Below, piece after piece: positions 8,926 to 16,779 of a stretch of 64,000 nucleotides of DNA. The stretch is from Woeseia oceani (GTDB taxonomy: Bacteria; Pseudomonadota; Gammaproteobacteria; Steroidobacterales; Woeseiaceae). The position numbers were made by a program, and so were the translations under genes. The stretch covers positions 2,097,001 through 2,161,000 of the forward strand of contig NZ_CP016268.1 in NCBI RefSeq assembly GCF_001677435.1, written 5' to 3'. A model generated the notes under the pieces. That model was not told the origin of the DNA and did not search any database. It saw only the letters and a list, made by a program, of their open reading frames with translations. Every line of letters starts with the position of its first letter. Positions within the stretch are counted from its first letter, which is position 1.

Positions 8926-9728
8926 TGCCTGAAGTCTACCGTCTTGAACGCCTTGGCTGGCCCGGCGCTTGAACCATCGGCAAGGTCCAGTCCCAGCGCC
9001 ATGGCGATACCGTCACACAGCTCTTCGTCCGGTCCCATCTGGCAACTGTCTATCAGACCATCGCGCAGCGATGAGGCAGCAAACAGCCGTTGCAAATCGA
9101 GCGCGACGGCGTGCCGTTGTGCGTCGAAGCCCGGCAAACGCACTGTTGGCCGATTTGCGCGCTCACAACCACTCAGGTTACCGATGGTTCCCTGGCAACC
9201 GGCGCTGCCAAGGTGCAGCCATGCACCATCGTCGCCTTGTCTGACGCCTGCACGCATAAACTTGTAGCCGGAACGCCAGTGCCAGTGCATCGCGGTTTGC
9301 GACAATGGAGCCTCAGCATAAAGCGGGTCCGCGTGATTCAGCACGTCAGGGACACCCACGCGAAAGCTCAGGCCGTCATACGTGCCTGCCGGTACCGTGC
9401 CTTGCAACCGTATGTTCGTTTCCAGGCTGCCGTTGATACAGCCATGACCGGCATTCTCAAGATCGATCAGGGCAACACTGTCGGTTTGCCAGCCGGGCTC
9501 CGGCGTCAGCGTCAATCGGGCCTCTCCGCCATCTGCCGTTTGCAAGCGCACGTCATGCACGAAGAAGCGCAAGTCCGACAAGCCAATACCGCTGTTGTTT
9601 TCGAGGCACGAGACTTCACTGTCGGCATAATAGGCGGCGAAACGTATTTCCACCGGCAGCCGTTGTTCCCCGCAGGCCGCGAGCAGCAACAGTGAACAGG
9701 AAAAAATGGTGGTGAGCAGGCGGCGCAT
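8922..9728 (-). CDS. MbnP-like copper-binding lipoprotein
   Basis: A 268-residue protein of the MbnP ('metallo-mystery pair', four-Cys) family. The ATG at 9728 gives a lipoprotein signal, RRLLTTIFSCSLLLLAAC, with the lipidated Cys at residue 19; the upstream in-frame GTG would only lengthen the cytoplasmic tail. Family features are the opening VEIRFAAYY, the DLRFFVHDVRL strand, cysteines at 41, 97, 178, 188, 229 and 238, and the MHWHWRSGYKFM motif at 147-158. In studied members a Trp is oxidised to kynurenine by MbnH to build the copper site; Trp149 and Trp151 are candidates by inference. No methanobactin genes are near, so this is a methanobactin-independent pair. Confidence 0.85.
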   Translation of the reverse strand: MRRLLTTIFSCSLLLLAACGEQRLPVEIRFAAYYADSEVSCLENNSGIGLSDLRFFVHDVRLQTADGGEARLTLTPEPGWQTDSVALIDLENAGHGCINGSLETNIRLQGTVPAGTYDGLSFRVGVPDVLNHADPLYAEAPLSQTAMHWHWRSGYKFMRAGVRQGDDGAWLHLGSAGCQGTIGNLSGCERANRPTVRLPGFDAQRHAVALDLQRLFAASSLRDGLIDSCQMGPDEELCDGIAMALGLDLADGSSAGPAKAFKTVDFRQ

Positions 9729-9794
9729 ACTGCCAAAGATGATAGCAGGCGCTCTGTAGGCTGTGCGGACGGCCTGCACGAAAAAACTATGGGC

Positions 9795-10313
9795 TCAGGA
9801 CACCGATTTGATGATTTGCTCCGGCGCTTCCTCGTCGTCTTCGTCGATGTTGTAGTCGAGTACCCCGGTACTCATCAGATCGGTCGACGCGCGTGCGACC
9901 GACAATTCCGTCTCCATGTCGCGTAAGCGACAGGTTGATCGCAAGTTCTCTTCTGCCCTGTCGCTCAATTCATTGCGCAGTTCGTCCGTCTTTCTGACAG
10001 ACGCTTTCAGATCGACCCGCAGCTTGTTGATCTCCGCCAACTGTTCTTTGATGGTTGCCGAGTGCTCTTTCATTCTGGCTTCACTGGCGCTCAGTTCTTT
10101 CTTCTTCGTTTCCAGTTCTTCCAGCAGCTTCTCCCGGCTCACGCCGGTTACCCGCAGCTCGGCTTCTATCGAACGGATACGATCGTCCCGGGGATCGCGT
10201 TTGGCGGACGACCAGCGACGACCCAGAAACGAGCCGATTTTTGCCGCAAGCCAGCCTGCGGCAAAAGCACCGCCGGTCAGATAGAGCAAATTCTGCGCAA
10301 GATCGTCGATCAC
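9795..10313 (-). CDS. Membrane-anchored coiled-coil protein with acidic tail
   Basis: About 172 residues if started at the GTG at 10313 (an upstream GTG at 10355 is an alternative). An N-terminal hydrophobic helix (NLLYLTGGAFAAGWLAAKIGSFLG) is followed by a basic patch and then a long charged coiled coil, roughly residues 45-145, rich in E, K, L and R heptads. The C-terminus ends in a very acidic DEDDEEAPEQ stretch. The layout resembles YhcB/DUF1043-type single-span proteins with a cytoplasmic coiled coil, but I cannot assign it to that family. It sits 66 bases upstream of mbnP on the same strand, possibly by chance. Confidence 0.65.
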   Translation of the reverse strand: MIDDLAQNLLYLTGGAFAAGWLAAKIGSFLGRRWSSAKRDPRDDRIRSIEAELRVTGVSREKLLEELETKKKELSASEARMKEHSATIKEQLAEINKLRVDLKASVRKTDELRNELSDRAEENLRSTCRLRDMETELSVARASTDLMSTGVLDYNIDEDDEEAPEQIIKSVS

Positions 10314-10481
10314 ATTGGTCTCTTGGAACCACTGGCATCGACAAAGATTATGCACTTTCTTGGGACTGAAAAGGACAGAGTTCTCAATCCGGCAACTCCA
10401 GTTAATGCCCCATCCACTGAAGCACTCGCCAGAATCCGGAAAACACTATATTTTTCAGGTATTAAAGGAGGTTCCGCCAAT

Positions 10482-11444
10482 TCACGACGAGAATGCCATC
10501 CGGGCCTTGTCGGGAAAATCGGTGAACACCCCGTCGACGCCAAGGTGCCCGGTAAACCAACGGATCATGGTCGAAAAATCGCCAAAACAGGGTTCGACGG
10601 CATCAGCCCGGAAGGTATAAGGGTGCACTTTCAAGCCGGCAGAATGAGCCCGCTCGAGCAAGCCACTCGACAAAGGCTCGCCGTCGATCGCAGGCACCGT
10701 GTACAACTGCCGCAACCACGGCCCGATACCGTCCGCGTACTCTGCCACGCTGGCCAGGCCGGCGGTCGTCATCAATTGTGCGTAGTCAGTCGTTGACTCG
10801 CCCCACTCATCGTCCGCAACCAGTTGGATCAGCGGCAGCCGACAACCGAGGTCTTCGCGGATACGGCGTAGCTCGGCCGCATCGAAACACTGCACATAGA
10901 CCCGATCGGCCGCCCCCGTGTACCCGTATTGCCCCAACAGCTTGAGCAGCAAAGCCGCGCAATCGACCCCTTCCTTGTGGTGCCAGGCAGGGTTCTTTAC
11001 TTCCGGGTAAATGCCGACCTGCCGACCGGTAGAGTGATTGAGGCCAGAGATCATCTGCAATTCGTCTTCGAGAGTCGCTATGCGGAAATGGCCACTGTGT
11101 GCCGGGAACCGCTGCGGGAACACCGCGACCTGGCCTGCGCCGTCAGAAAAACGTTCCCACACCGACAAGGTGCGCAATTCGGCAAGGTCGAAGTCACGCA
11201 CGTAGTAGCGACCATCGCTGCGTGCCCGTCCCGGAAAAAGCTCTGCAACATTGCTGACGCGATCGATGTGAATATCGTGCAGGACGATCAGTTCATCATC
11301 ACGACTGACCACCACATCCTGTTCCAGGAAGTCCGCCCCCATACCGTACGCCAGCGCCTTGGCGGGCAAGGTATGTTCCGGCAAATAACCGCAAGCACCG
11401 CGGTGAGCAATGATCAAGGGCGCCGGACGTTGCCTGTCTGTCAT
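10482..11444 (-). CDS. glpQ: Glycerophosphodiester phosphodiesterase, GlpQ-like
   Basis: A 320-residue GDPD TIM-barrel enzyme that hydrolyses glycerophosphodiesters to glycerol-3-phosphate and an alcohol. The catalytic core is visible: IAHRGACGYLPEHT near residue 12 (HRG...PENT-type motif), DFLEQDVVVSRDDELIVLHD with the metal-binding E and D and second catalytic His near residues 38-57, YPEVKNP near 148, and DGVFTDFPD near the end. GlpQ proteins are often periplasmic, but no signal peptide is visible from the ATG at 11444, so this copy appears cytoplasmic (UgpQ-like in location, GlpQ-like in sequence). A TATAAT-like element lies upstream. Confidence 0.88.
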   Translation of the reverse strand: MTDRQRPAPLIIAHRGACGYLPEHTLPAKALAYGMGADFLEQDVVVSRDDELIVLHDIHIDRVSNVAELFPGRARSDGRYYVRDFDLAELRTLSVWERFSDGAGQVAVFPQRFPAHSGHFRIATLEDELQMISGLNHSTGRQVGIYPEVKNPAWHHKEGVDCAALLLKLLGQYGYTGAADRVYVQCFDAAELRRIREDLGCRLPLIQLVADDEWGESTTDYAQLMTTAGLASVAEYADGIGPWLRQLYTVPAIDGEPLSSGLLERAHSAGLKVHPYTFRADAVEPCFGDFSTMIRWFTGHLGVDGVFTDFPDKARMAFSS

Positions 11445-11504
11445 AGGATTCCTGCCGGGAGCGGCTACAAGCGTTCGCTTACCGTCCGTACTTTCCTAAC
11501 AATA

Positions 11505-11510
11505 ATTATA
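11505..11510 (-). promoter_or_regulatory. Candidate -10 element upstream of the GDPD gene
   Basis: Read on the minus strand this is TATAAT, in a locally AT-rich patch 60 bases upstream of the glpQ-like start. No good -35 element is seen at 16-18 bases. Confidence 0.3.
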
Positions 11511-11535
11511 GATACTTCTGATATCGTTATGTTTT

Positions 11536-11985
11536 TTATGGAAAATCTATAACATCCCATCGGGTCGTATCTTCCAGACGCGCCTGGCGTTTGATCGCAT
11601 CCGCGATATCGCGTTCATTCCACTCCAGGTGCTCGTGAACCCTTGCCAGCAGAGCCTCGTCCGTGTTCGCCACACCGCCAAACGGCCGTATTGCGAGGAT
11701 CGGCTTTTCATTGGCTTCGGCAACGTCGAGCTGAAAACGGATCAGGTCCGCGTTCATCGAATAGTGGTTGGCCAGTATCACGACCGCCTCCGCTTCCTTG
11801 ATCTGCGCAATGAGCTCATCCCGGATGGCCTCCTGCCCACCGCCCGCGGGCATGTTTTCCGGCTTGCTGCAATTTAGGTAGTAGAAGCGATCTACGCTTT
11901 CCAGGAACTCAAATACCCGCAAATAGTCGGGATCCTCATGAAACAGATGCGACACGAATATTCGAATTGGATTGCTTTCTGACAC
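11536..11985 (-). CDS. Stand-alone TIR-like domain protein (MTH538/ThsB-like)
   Basis: A 149-residue protein. The GTG at 11985 is chosen because CAGGGAG sits 7-13 bases before it; the longer frame upstream lacks such a site. The fold signature is that of MTH538-type TIR-like domains: IRIFVSHLFHEDPDYLRV at 7-24, a helix EAIRDELIAQIKEAEAVVILANHY near 53-76, and EKPILAIRPFGG near 93-104. Related domains occur in Thoeris ThsB proteins, which make nucleotide signals, but also in many proteins of unknown role. No ThsA or other effector gene is adjacent; neighbours are a GDPD and an EEP-fold gene. Catalytic activity cannot be inferred here. Confidence 0.7.
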   Translation of the reverse strand: MSESNPIRIFVSHLFHEDPDYLRVFEFLESVDRFYYLNCSKPENMPAGGGQEAIRDELIAQIKEAEAVVILANHYSMNADLIRFQLDVAEANEKPILAIRPFGGVANTDEALLARVHEHLEWNERDIADAIKRQARLEDTTRWDVIDFP

Positions 11986-12179
11986 TGTGAACTCCCTGCT
12001 GTTACCCGCTGCTGCAAGTGTAGCTAATCCAGACTTGGCAATGCCACAAGCGGCCAGATCCGTGACTGTCGAACCGGCCAATTTCCTTGCCCTTGCCCTT
12101 TCAGGTATCGTAATACGCTTACTGGCCCGTAGAGCACGAGCACCATCTCAATCCTGCCGTTTTTCGTCGTCCAAACCTG

Positions 12180-12914
12180 ATGCGACTCCTCCTGTATAAC
12201 ATTCGCTACGCTGTTGGCGTGGGCGCGAACATGCACATGCCGCTGCCCGGCGCCGGCTATTTGCTTGGCAATCAGACTGTCCTGCCCGAAATTACGCGGT
12301 TCATAAAAGGACAGGAGCCGGACATTGTCGGGCTGATTGAGGTCGATACCGGCTCCATTCGCAGCCGCAAAGTAAATCAGGCAGAAACCATTGCCGAATC
12401 GCTGGGCATGAGTTCGTCATTTCAGGTCAAGTACGGCGAGAGCTCCATCAATCAATTGCTGCCCATTATCCGCAAGCAAGGCAATGCCCTGCTGGCAGGG
12501 CCCGGCATACACGGCGAATCCTTCCACTTTTTTGATACGGGCGTTAAACGCCTTATCATCGAACTTGAGCTCGAAGAATGTGCCGTATTTCTGGTGCACC
12601 TGTCGCTCAAGTACCGGCACAGGCATTTGCAACTGCGGCGCCTCTACGACCTCATTTCTGTCACTCGCAAACCGGTGATCGTGGCGGGTGACTTCAACAC
12701 TTTCTGGGGCCAGAATGAGATCTACCTGTTCATGAAAGCCGCGGGGCTCAAGAGCGCAAACGTTGAAGGCTTGCCGTCCTATCCAAGCCGCTCGGCACGC
12801 AAAGAGCTGGATTTCATCCTGTATCAGGACGGCATCAACGTAACGCACTTCGAAATCCCGCAGGTACGATTCTCCGATCATTTGCCCCTGATCTGTGATT
12901 TCGACATTGTGTAG
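12180..12914 (+). CDS. Endonuclease/exonuclease/phosphatase (EEP) family protein
   Basis: A 244-residue EEP-fold enzyme. The metal- and phosphate-binding motifs appear in the expected order: LLLYNIRYAVG near the start (Asn), DIVGLIEVDTGS with the metal-ligand Glu near residue 55, VFLVHLSLKY near 140, VIVAGDFNTFWG near 164, and the closing RFSDHLPLICDFDI containing the catalytic His. Members act as nucleases, sphingomyelinases or inositol-phosphate phosphatases, and sequence alone does not say which. No signal peptide is present. The ATG at 12180 immediately opens the first strand; no strong ribosome site precedes it. Confidence 0.83.
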   Translation: MRLLLYNIRYAVGVGANMHMPLPGAGYLLGNQTVLPEITRFIKGQEPDIVGLIEVDTGSIRSRKVNQAETIAESLGMSSSFQVKYGESSINQLLPIIRKQGNALLAGPGIHGESFHFFDTGVKRLIIELELEECAVFLVHLSLKYRHRHLQLRRLYDLISVTRKPVIVAGDFNTFWGQNEIYLFMKAAGLKSANVEGLPSYPSRSARKELDFILYQDGINVTHFEIPQVRFSDHLPLICDFDIV

Positions 12915-12976
12915 CTAAACTGGCTGCCAGCCGGTAGGCAGGCCTCATTGGGTCGCAGCGCGCAAGCGGGAGACAT

Positions 12977-15037
12977 ATGAATACTTCAGATAACGGTCGT
13001 GCAACACACTGGCAAAGCAAGACTGACGATAACGGCATCGTCTGGCTGTGCCTCGACAAAGCCGATGGCAGCGCCAACGTCCTGTCGGGTGAGGTGCTGC
13101 AGCAACTGGCGGAACAGCTGGAACCGTTGCATGCCAAACCGCCGACAGGCGTCGTCCTGCATTCAGGCAAGGACAACGGCTTCATCATGGGGGCGGATAT
13201 CAATGAGTTCACCACCATTGAGAACCCGGAACAGGGCTACGCGCTGATCCGCCTCGGCCAGCAGGTGCTGGATAAGATCGAAGCACTGCCGTGCCCGACA
13301 GTTGCCGCCATTAACGGCTTCGCTCTTGGCGGCGGTCTCGAACTGGCCATGGCCTGTGACTACCGACTCGCCCTGGAACACGCGAAACCGATACTGGGTT
13401 TGCCGGAAGTCCAACTCGGCATTCACCCGGGCTTCGGCGGTACCGTCCGTGCCGTAAAGATTGCGGGCGTGCGGGCGGCCATGCAGCTGATGTTGACGGG
13501 TAAACCGGTAACGATAAAAAAGGGCCGCGCCATTGGCTTGATCGACGCAACAACGACGGCCGAGCAATGGCAGCAGGCGGCGCGCCAACTGATCGACGAG
13601 CGCCCATCCCCATCGCGCGCAGGCTGGCTGGACCGGATTCTGAACCTCGCACCGGCACGACCGATACTGGCGCGCGTCTTACAAAAGCAGGTGGCGGCCA
13701 AAGCCCGCGCAGACCACTACCCTGCGCCCTACGCCATCATTTCCCTGTGGCAGAAACACGCTGCTTCGGAGCGCACGGGTTACGAGGCAGAAGCACGGTC
13801 CATCGCAAACCTGATGTGCGGCCCTACCTCGCGCAATCTGGTACGGGTGTTCTTTCTGCAAAACAGGCTCAAGGGTCAGGGCGGAAAGTCCGGCCAGCCG
13901 ATTAACAAGGTGCACGTCGTCGGCGCCGGCGTTATGGGCGGTGACATTGCTGCCTGGTGTGCACTGCGTGGACTCGAGGTGACCTTGCAAGATCGCGCTG
14001 AAAAGTACGTGCAGCCAGCAATGGAACGTGCGCACAAGCTGTTTGCCAAGAAAACCCGCAACGACAAACAGCGTACCGAAGCTGTGCAGCGCTTGCGTGC
14101 TGACGTGGCAGGCAGTGGTGTTCCCGAGGCCGACCTGATCATCGAGGCTATCTACGAAAACCTGGAGGCGAAAAAAGAACTGTACGCATCTCTCGAAGCC
14201 AGGATGAAAAGCGGCGCGTTGCTCGCTACCAATACCTCCAGTATTCGGCTGGAAGAACTGCGCGTTGACTTGCGTGAACCGACCCGGTTCATCGGCTTGC
14301 ACTTCTTCAACCCGGTTGCGCAACTGCCCCTGGTGGAAATCGTGCACTGTGCGGATACGGACAGCGATGTCATGGACGCTGGCTTCGCCTTCGTCAAACG
14401 CATCGGCAAGTCACCGCTGGCCTGTCGCAGTGCACCCGGGTTTGTCGTCAATCGGCTGCTAACGCCCTACATGGGCGAGGCCTTGCACCTTGCCAATGAT
14501 GGCGTCTCACTGGTGGACATCGACAAGGCTGCCGAAGACTTTGGGATGCCGATGGGCCCGGTCGAACTGGTTGACAGTGTCGGTATCGACGTCGCATTGC
14601 ACGTATCCAAAGTGCTGGGCGCCGCGTTCGACCGACCGGTACCGGAACGGCTTGCCGAAATGGTTGAATCCGGCAACCTTGGGCGCAAGACCGGACAGGG
14701 GTTCTACACCTGGGTTGACGGCAAGGCCCGCAAGCCAGATTCGTCCGGGAGTTACCTCCCTGCGGACATACAGGATCGCCTGATGTTGCCGATGGTCAAT
14801 GAAGCCGTTGCCTGTCTTAGTGAGGACGTCGTTAGTGACGCGGACCTGCTGGATGCCGGCGTCATCTTCGGTACCGGCTTTGCGCCTTTTCGTGGCGGGC
14901 CCTTGCAGTACGCCAGGGACCGCGGCATTGATGAGGTTGTCGCGGCGCTGGAATCACTGGCTGCCAGGCACGGCGATCGCTTTCGGCCGCACCCAGGCTG
15001 GCAGGATCTGCGCAGCAAACTGAATAATGTCGACTGA
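12977..15037 (+). CDS. fadJ: FadJ-like multifunctional beta-oxidation enzyme (enoyl-CoA hydratase / 3-hydroxyacyl-CoA dehydrogenase)
   Basis: A 686-residue cytoplasmic enzyme with the two-domain alpha-subunit architecture. Residues 1-290 are crotonase-like, with the oxyanion-hole region AAINGFALGGGLELAMACDYRLA and the catalytic-Glu segment GLPEVQLGIHPGFGGT. Residues 310-686 are the dehydrogenase: NAD site VHVVGAGVMGGDIAAW, then TNTSSI, and the catalytic His in GLHFFNPV. It hydrates 2-enoyl-CoA and oxidises 3-hydroxyacyl-CoA. Length is near FadJ/FadB (about 715). No thiolase (fadI/fadA) gene is adjacent, so its partner is elsewhere. GGGAG precedes the ATG. The EtfAB and acyl-CoA dehydrogenases in this window would supply the preceding step. 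Confidence 0.88.
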   Translation: MNTSDNGRATHWQSKTDDNGIVWLCLDKADGSANVLSGEVLQQLAEQLEPLHAKPPTGVVLHSGKDNGFIMGADINEFTTIENPEQGYALIRLGQQVLDKIEALPCPTVAAINGFALGGGLELAMACDYRLALEHAKPILGLPEVQLGIHPGFGGTVRAVKIAGVRAAMQLMLTGKPVTIKKGRAIGLIDATTTAEQWQQAARQLIDERPSPSRAGWLDRILNLAPARPILARVLQKQVAAKARADHYPAPYAIISLWQKHAASERTGYEAEARSIANLMCGPTSRNLVRVFFLQNRLKGQGGKSGQPINKVHVVGAGVMGGDIAAWCALRGLEVTLQDRAEKYVQPAMERAHKLFAKKTRNDKQRTEAVQRLRADVAGSGVPEADLIIEAIYENLEAKKELYASLEARMKSGALLATNTSSIRLEELRVDLREPTRFIGLHFFNPVAQLPLVEIVHCADTDSDVMDAGFAFVKRIGKSPLACRSAPGFVVNRLLTPYMGEALHLANDGVSLVDIDKAAEDFGMPMGPVELVDSVGIDVALHVSKVLGAAFDRPVPERLAEMVESGNLGRKTGQGFYTWVDGKARKPDSSGSYLPADIQDRLMLPMVNEAVACLSEDVVSDADLLDAGVIFGTGFAPFRGGPLQYARDRGIDEVVAALESLAARHGDRFRPHPGWQDLRSKLNNVD

Positions 15038-15225
15038 CGCGCGTGTTCCCTCTGGTAAACTGTGCGCCGTTTCACGCTGCGTGCCACCGAGGGTATCAGC
15101 GGCCCGTAAATTGAAGGTAGAATAACAACTTAGGACATTCGTGTAGCTGTGCCAAAACGCCGCAAGCCAGTGGCAATGTGCAGCGAGTTAATCACGACAC
15201 AGCTCTGGCATGGACAGGACAAAAA

Positions 15226-16272
15226 ATGACGGCTGAGCGGCTAAGTACCCAACTGCTCAAGAGTTTTTCCCCCCTTGACGGGCTCAAGCGCGACAATCTT
15301 GCGGCACTGGCTGGAAAAGTGCAGATCCGCGAGCTGTCGCCGCAGCAGATACTGTTTAAAGAGGGCGATTCTGAAAAGCGCACGGTTTACGTGGTTTCCG
15401 GCACGCTGGAACTGCTGGATCAGGACGCTGTAACAGAGACTGTTGAAGGTGGCACCGAGAGTGCCCGTAATCCCGTATCCCCGAATTACCCGCGTCGGGT
15501 CACGGCGCGAGCACGCGACCGCGTGCAGTACATCTCGATCGACAGCGACCTGCTCGATGTCATGTTGACCTGGGATCAAACCGGTTCTTACGAAGTATCC
15601 GAACTGCACGGCAGTGACGACGTCGGTGGCGATGACTGGATGACCATGCTGCTGCAGACCAAAGCATTCCACAAGATTCCGCCGGCCAACATCCAGGCGA
15701 TCTTCATGCGCATGCAGCAGATCAATTACAAAGCCGGAGATGTCGTCTTGAAGCAAGGCGCCGAAGGCGACTACTTCTATGTGCTGACACGCGGCAAATG
15801 CCTTGTCACCCGGGAAACGCCCCTGAACAAAGACGGCATCAAACTTGCCGAACTGAACGTTGGGGACACCTTCGGTGAAGAAGCGCTCATTTCAGATGCC
15901 AAACGCAATGCCACGGTGACGATGCAGACCGACGGATCCGTCATGCGTCTTGGCAAAGACGACTTCAAGCGGCTCCTGAATGAACCCATGCTCGACTGGG
16001 TCGATACAGCGGCTGCCGAAAAAATCATTGCGGAAGGCGGCATGTGGCTGGACGTACGTCTGCCCAGTGAGTTTGAGAATCATCACCAGCCCGGCGCGAT
16101 CAACATTCCGCTGTATTTCATACGCCTGAAGATCAACACGCTCGACCCGGACAAACAATACGTGCTGTGTTGTGACACCGGCCGACGCAGTTCAGCGGGT
16201 GCCTACATACTTAGCGAACGTGGCTTTCAGGCCTACGTCCTCAAAGGCGGCATCAGCAACGGTTCGCGCTGA
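15226..16272 (+). CDS. Tandem cyclic-nucleotide-binding domain protein with C-terminal rhodanese domain
   Basis: A 348-residue cytoplasmic protein. The ATG at 15226 is preferred over an in-frame GTG at 15178 because GGACAGGAC lies just before it. Residues 1-120 resemble a degenerate cNMP-binding domain (LFKEGDSEKRTVYVVSGTLEL). Residues 135-250 form a better one, with VVLKQGAEGDYFYVLTRGKC and the phosphate cassette GDTFGEEALISDAKRNATV. Residues 260-348 are a rhodanese domain with the persulfide loop CCDTGRRSS near the expected position. The fusion suggests sulfur-transfer or persulfide sensing under cyclic-nucleotide control, which is inference. No DNA-binding domain is present, so it is not a Crp-type regulator. 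Confidence 0.82.
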   Translation: MTAERLSTQLLKSFSPLDGLKRDNLAALAGKVQIRELSPQQILFKEGDSEKRTVYVVSGTLELLDQDAVTETVEGGTESARNPVSPNYPRRVTARARDRVQYISIDSDLLDVMLTWDQTGSYEVSELHGSDDVGGDDWMTMLLQTKAFHKIPPANIQAIFMRMQQINYKAGDVVLKQGAEGDYFYVLTRGKCLVTRETPLNKDGIKLAELNVGDTFGEEALISDAKRNATVTMQTDGSVMRLGKDDFKRLLNEPMLDWVDTAAAEKIIAEGGMWLDVRLPSEFENHHQPGAINIPLYFIRLKINTLDPDKQYVLCCDTGRRSSAGAYILSERGFQAYVLKGGISNGSR

Positions 16273-16433
16273 GACTGGCCGCACCGAGCGGCAATCACAG
16301 CGCCCCACCCTTTACCGGCACGAACTACGTGTGGCACGACGAGCGCTGAATTCTTTACAGTCTTTCGGATTGCTTGCTGCTTCGCCGCCAGAACTGGCGA
16401 CAGAATGCCGCGCCGCTGCGCAGCGGCACACCC

Positions 16434-16772
16434 CTACATGGTATGGGTTGGTTTGTCGCCACCCAGCGCGCCGGCCAGGTAGTTTTCAATTTTCTTTTGC
16501 GTGTTGCCTTGATCCTGATCGCTGAACTGCACACCGATACCGGCCGTTCGTTTGCCCTGCGCACCTTTTGGCGTCATCCAGATTACCGTACCGGCCACCG
16601 GGATTTTTTCTTCTTCGCCCATCAGGTTGAGCAACATGAACACTTCATCGCCAAGGCGATAAGAGCTGTTGGTCGGGATGAACAGGCCACCATTGATAAC
16701 GTAGGGCATGTACGCGAGATACAACGCACTCTTGTCCTTGATCGTCAGTGTCAGTAAGCCAGGCTTTGTCAT
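16434..16772 (-). CDS. pilZ: PilZ domain protein
   Basis: A 112-residue PilZ-domain protein, last gene of the fab-mltG-tmk-holB run, where pilZ usually sits in gammaproteobacteria. Visible are the opening GLLTLTIKDKSALYLAYMPYVINGGLFIPT and an internal GIGVQF strand. The canonical c-di-GMP-binding RxxxR and D/NxSxxG motifs are absent (NGGLFIPT replaces the second), as in the type IV pilus PilZ group, which binds the PilB ATPase and FimX and not c-di-GMP. It begins 7 bases after the holB stop, implying co-transcription. A role in pilus assembly is inferred from the family; pil genes are not in the window. Confidence 0.85.
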   Translation of the reverse strand: MTKPGLLTLTIKDKSALYLAYMPYVINGGLFIPTNSSYRLGDEVFMLLNLMGEEEKIPVAGTVIWMTPKGAQGKRTAGIGVQFSDQDQGNTQKKIENYLAGALGGDKPTHTM

Positions 16773-16779
16773 TACAGTG

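Noticed and set aside
7792-9728. Methanobactin biosynthesis operon
   Set aside because: Only the MbnP/MbnH pair is present; no precursor peptide, mbnB, mbnC or importer is found nearby.
11536-11985. Thoeris anti-phage system
   Set aside because: The TIR-like protein has no ThsA or SLOG/NADase effector next to it, so defence cannot be claimed.
16412-16427. GCCGCTGCGCAGCGGC palindrome between convergent genes
   Set aside because: Short stem, no T-run and no second copy noticed, so no function assigned.
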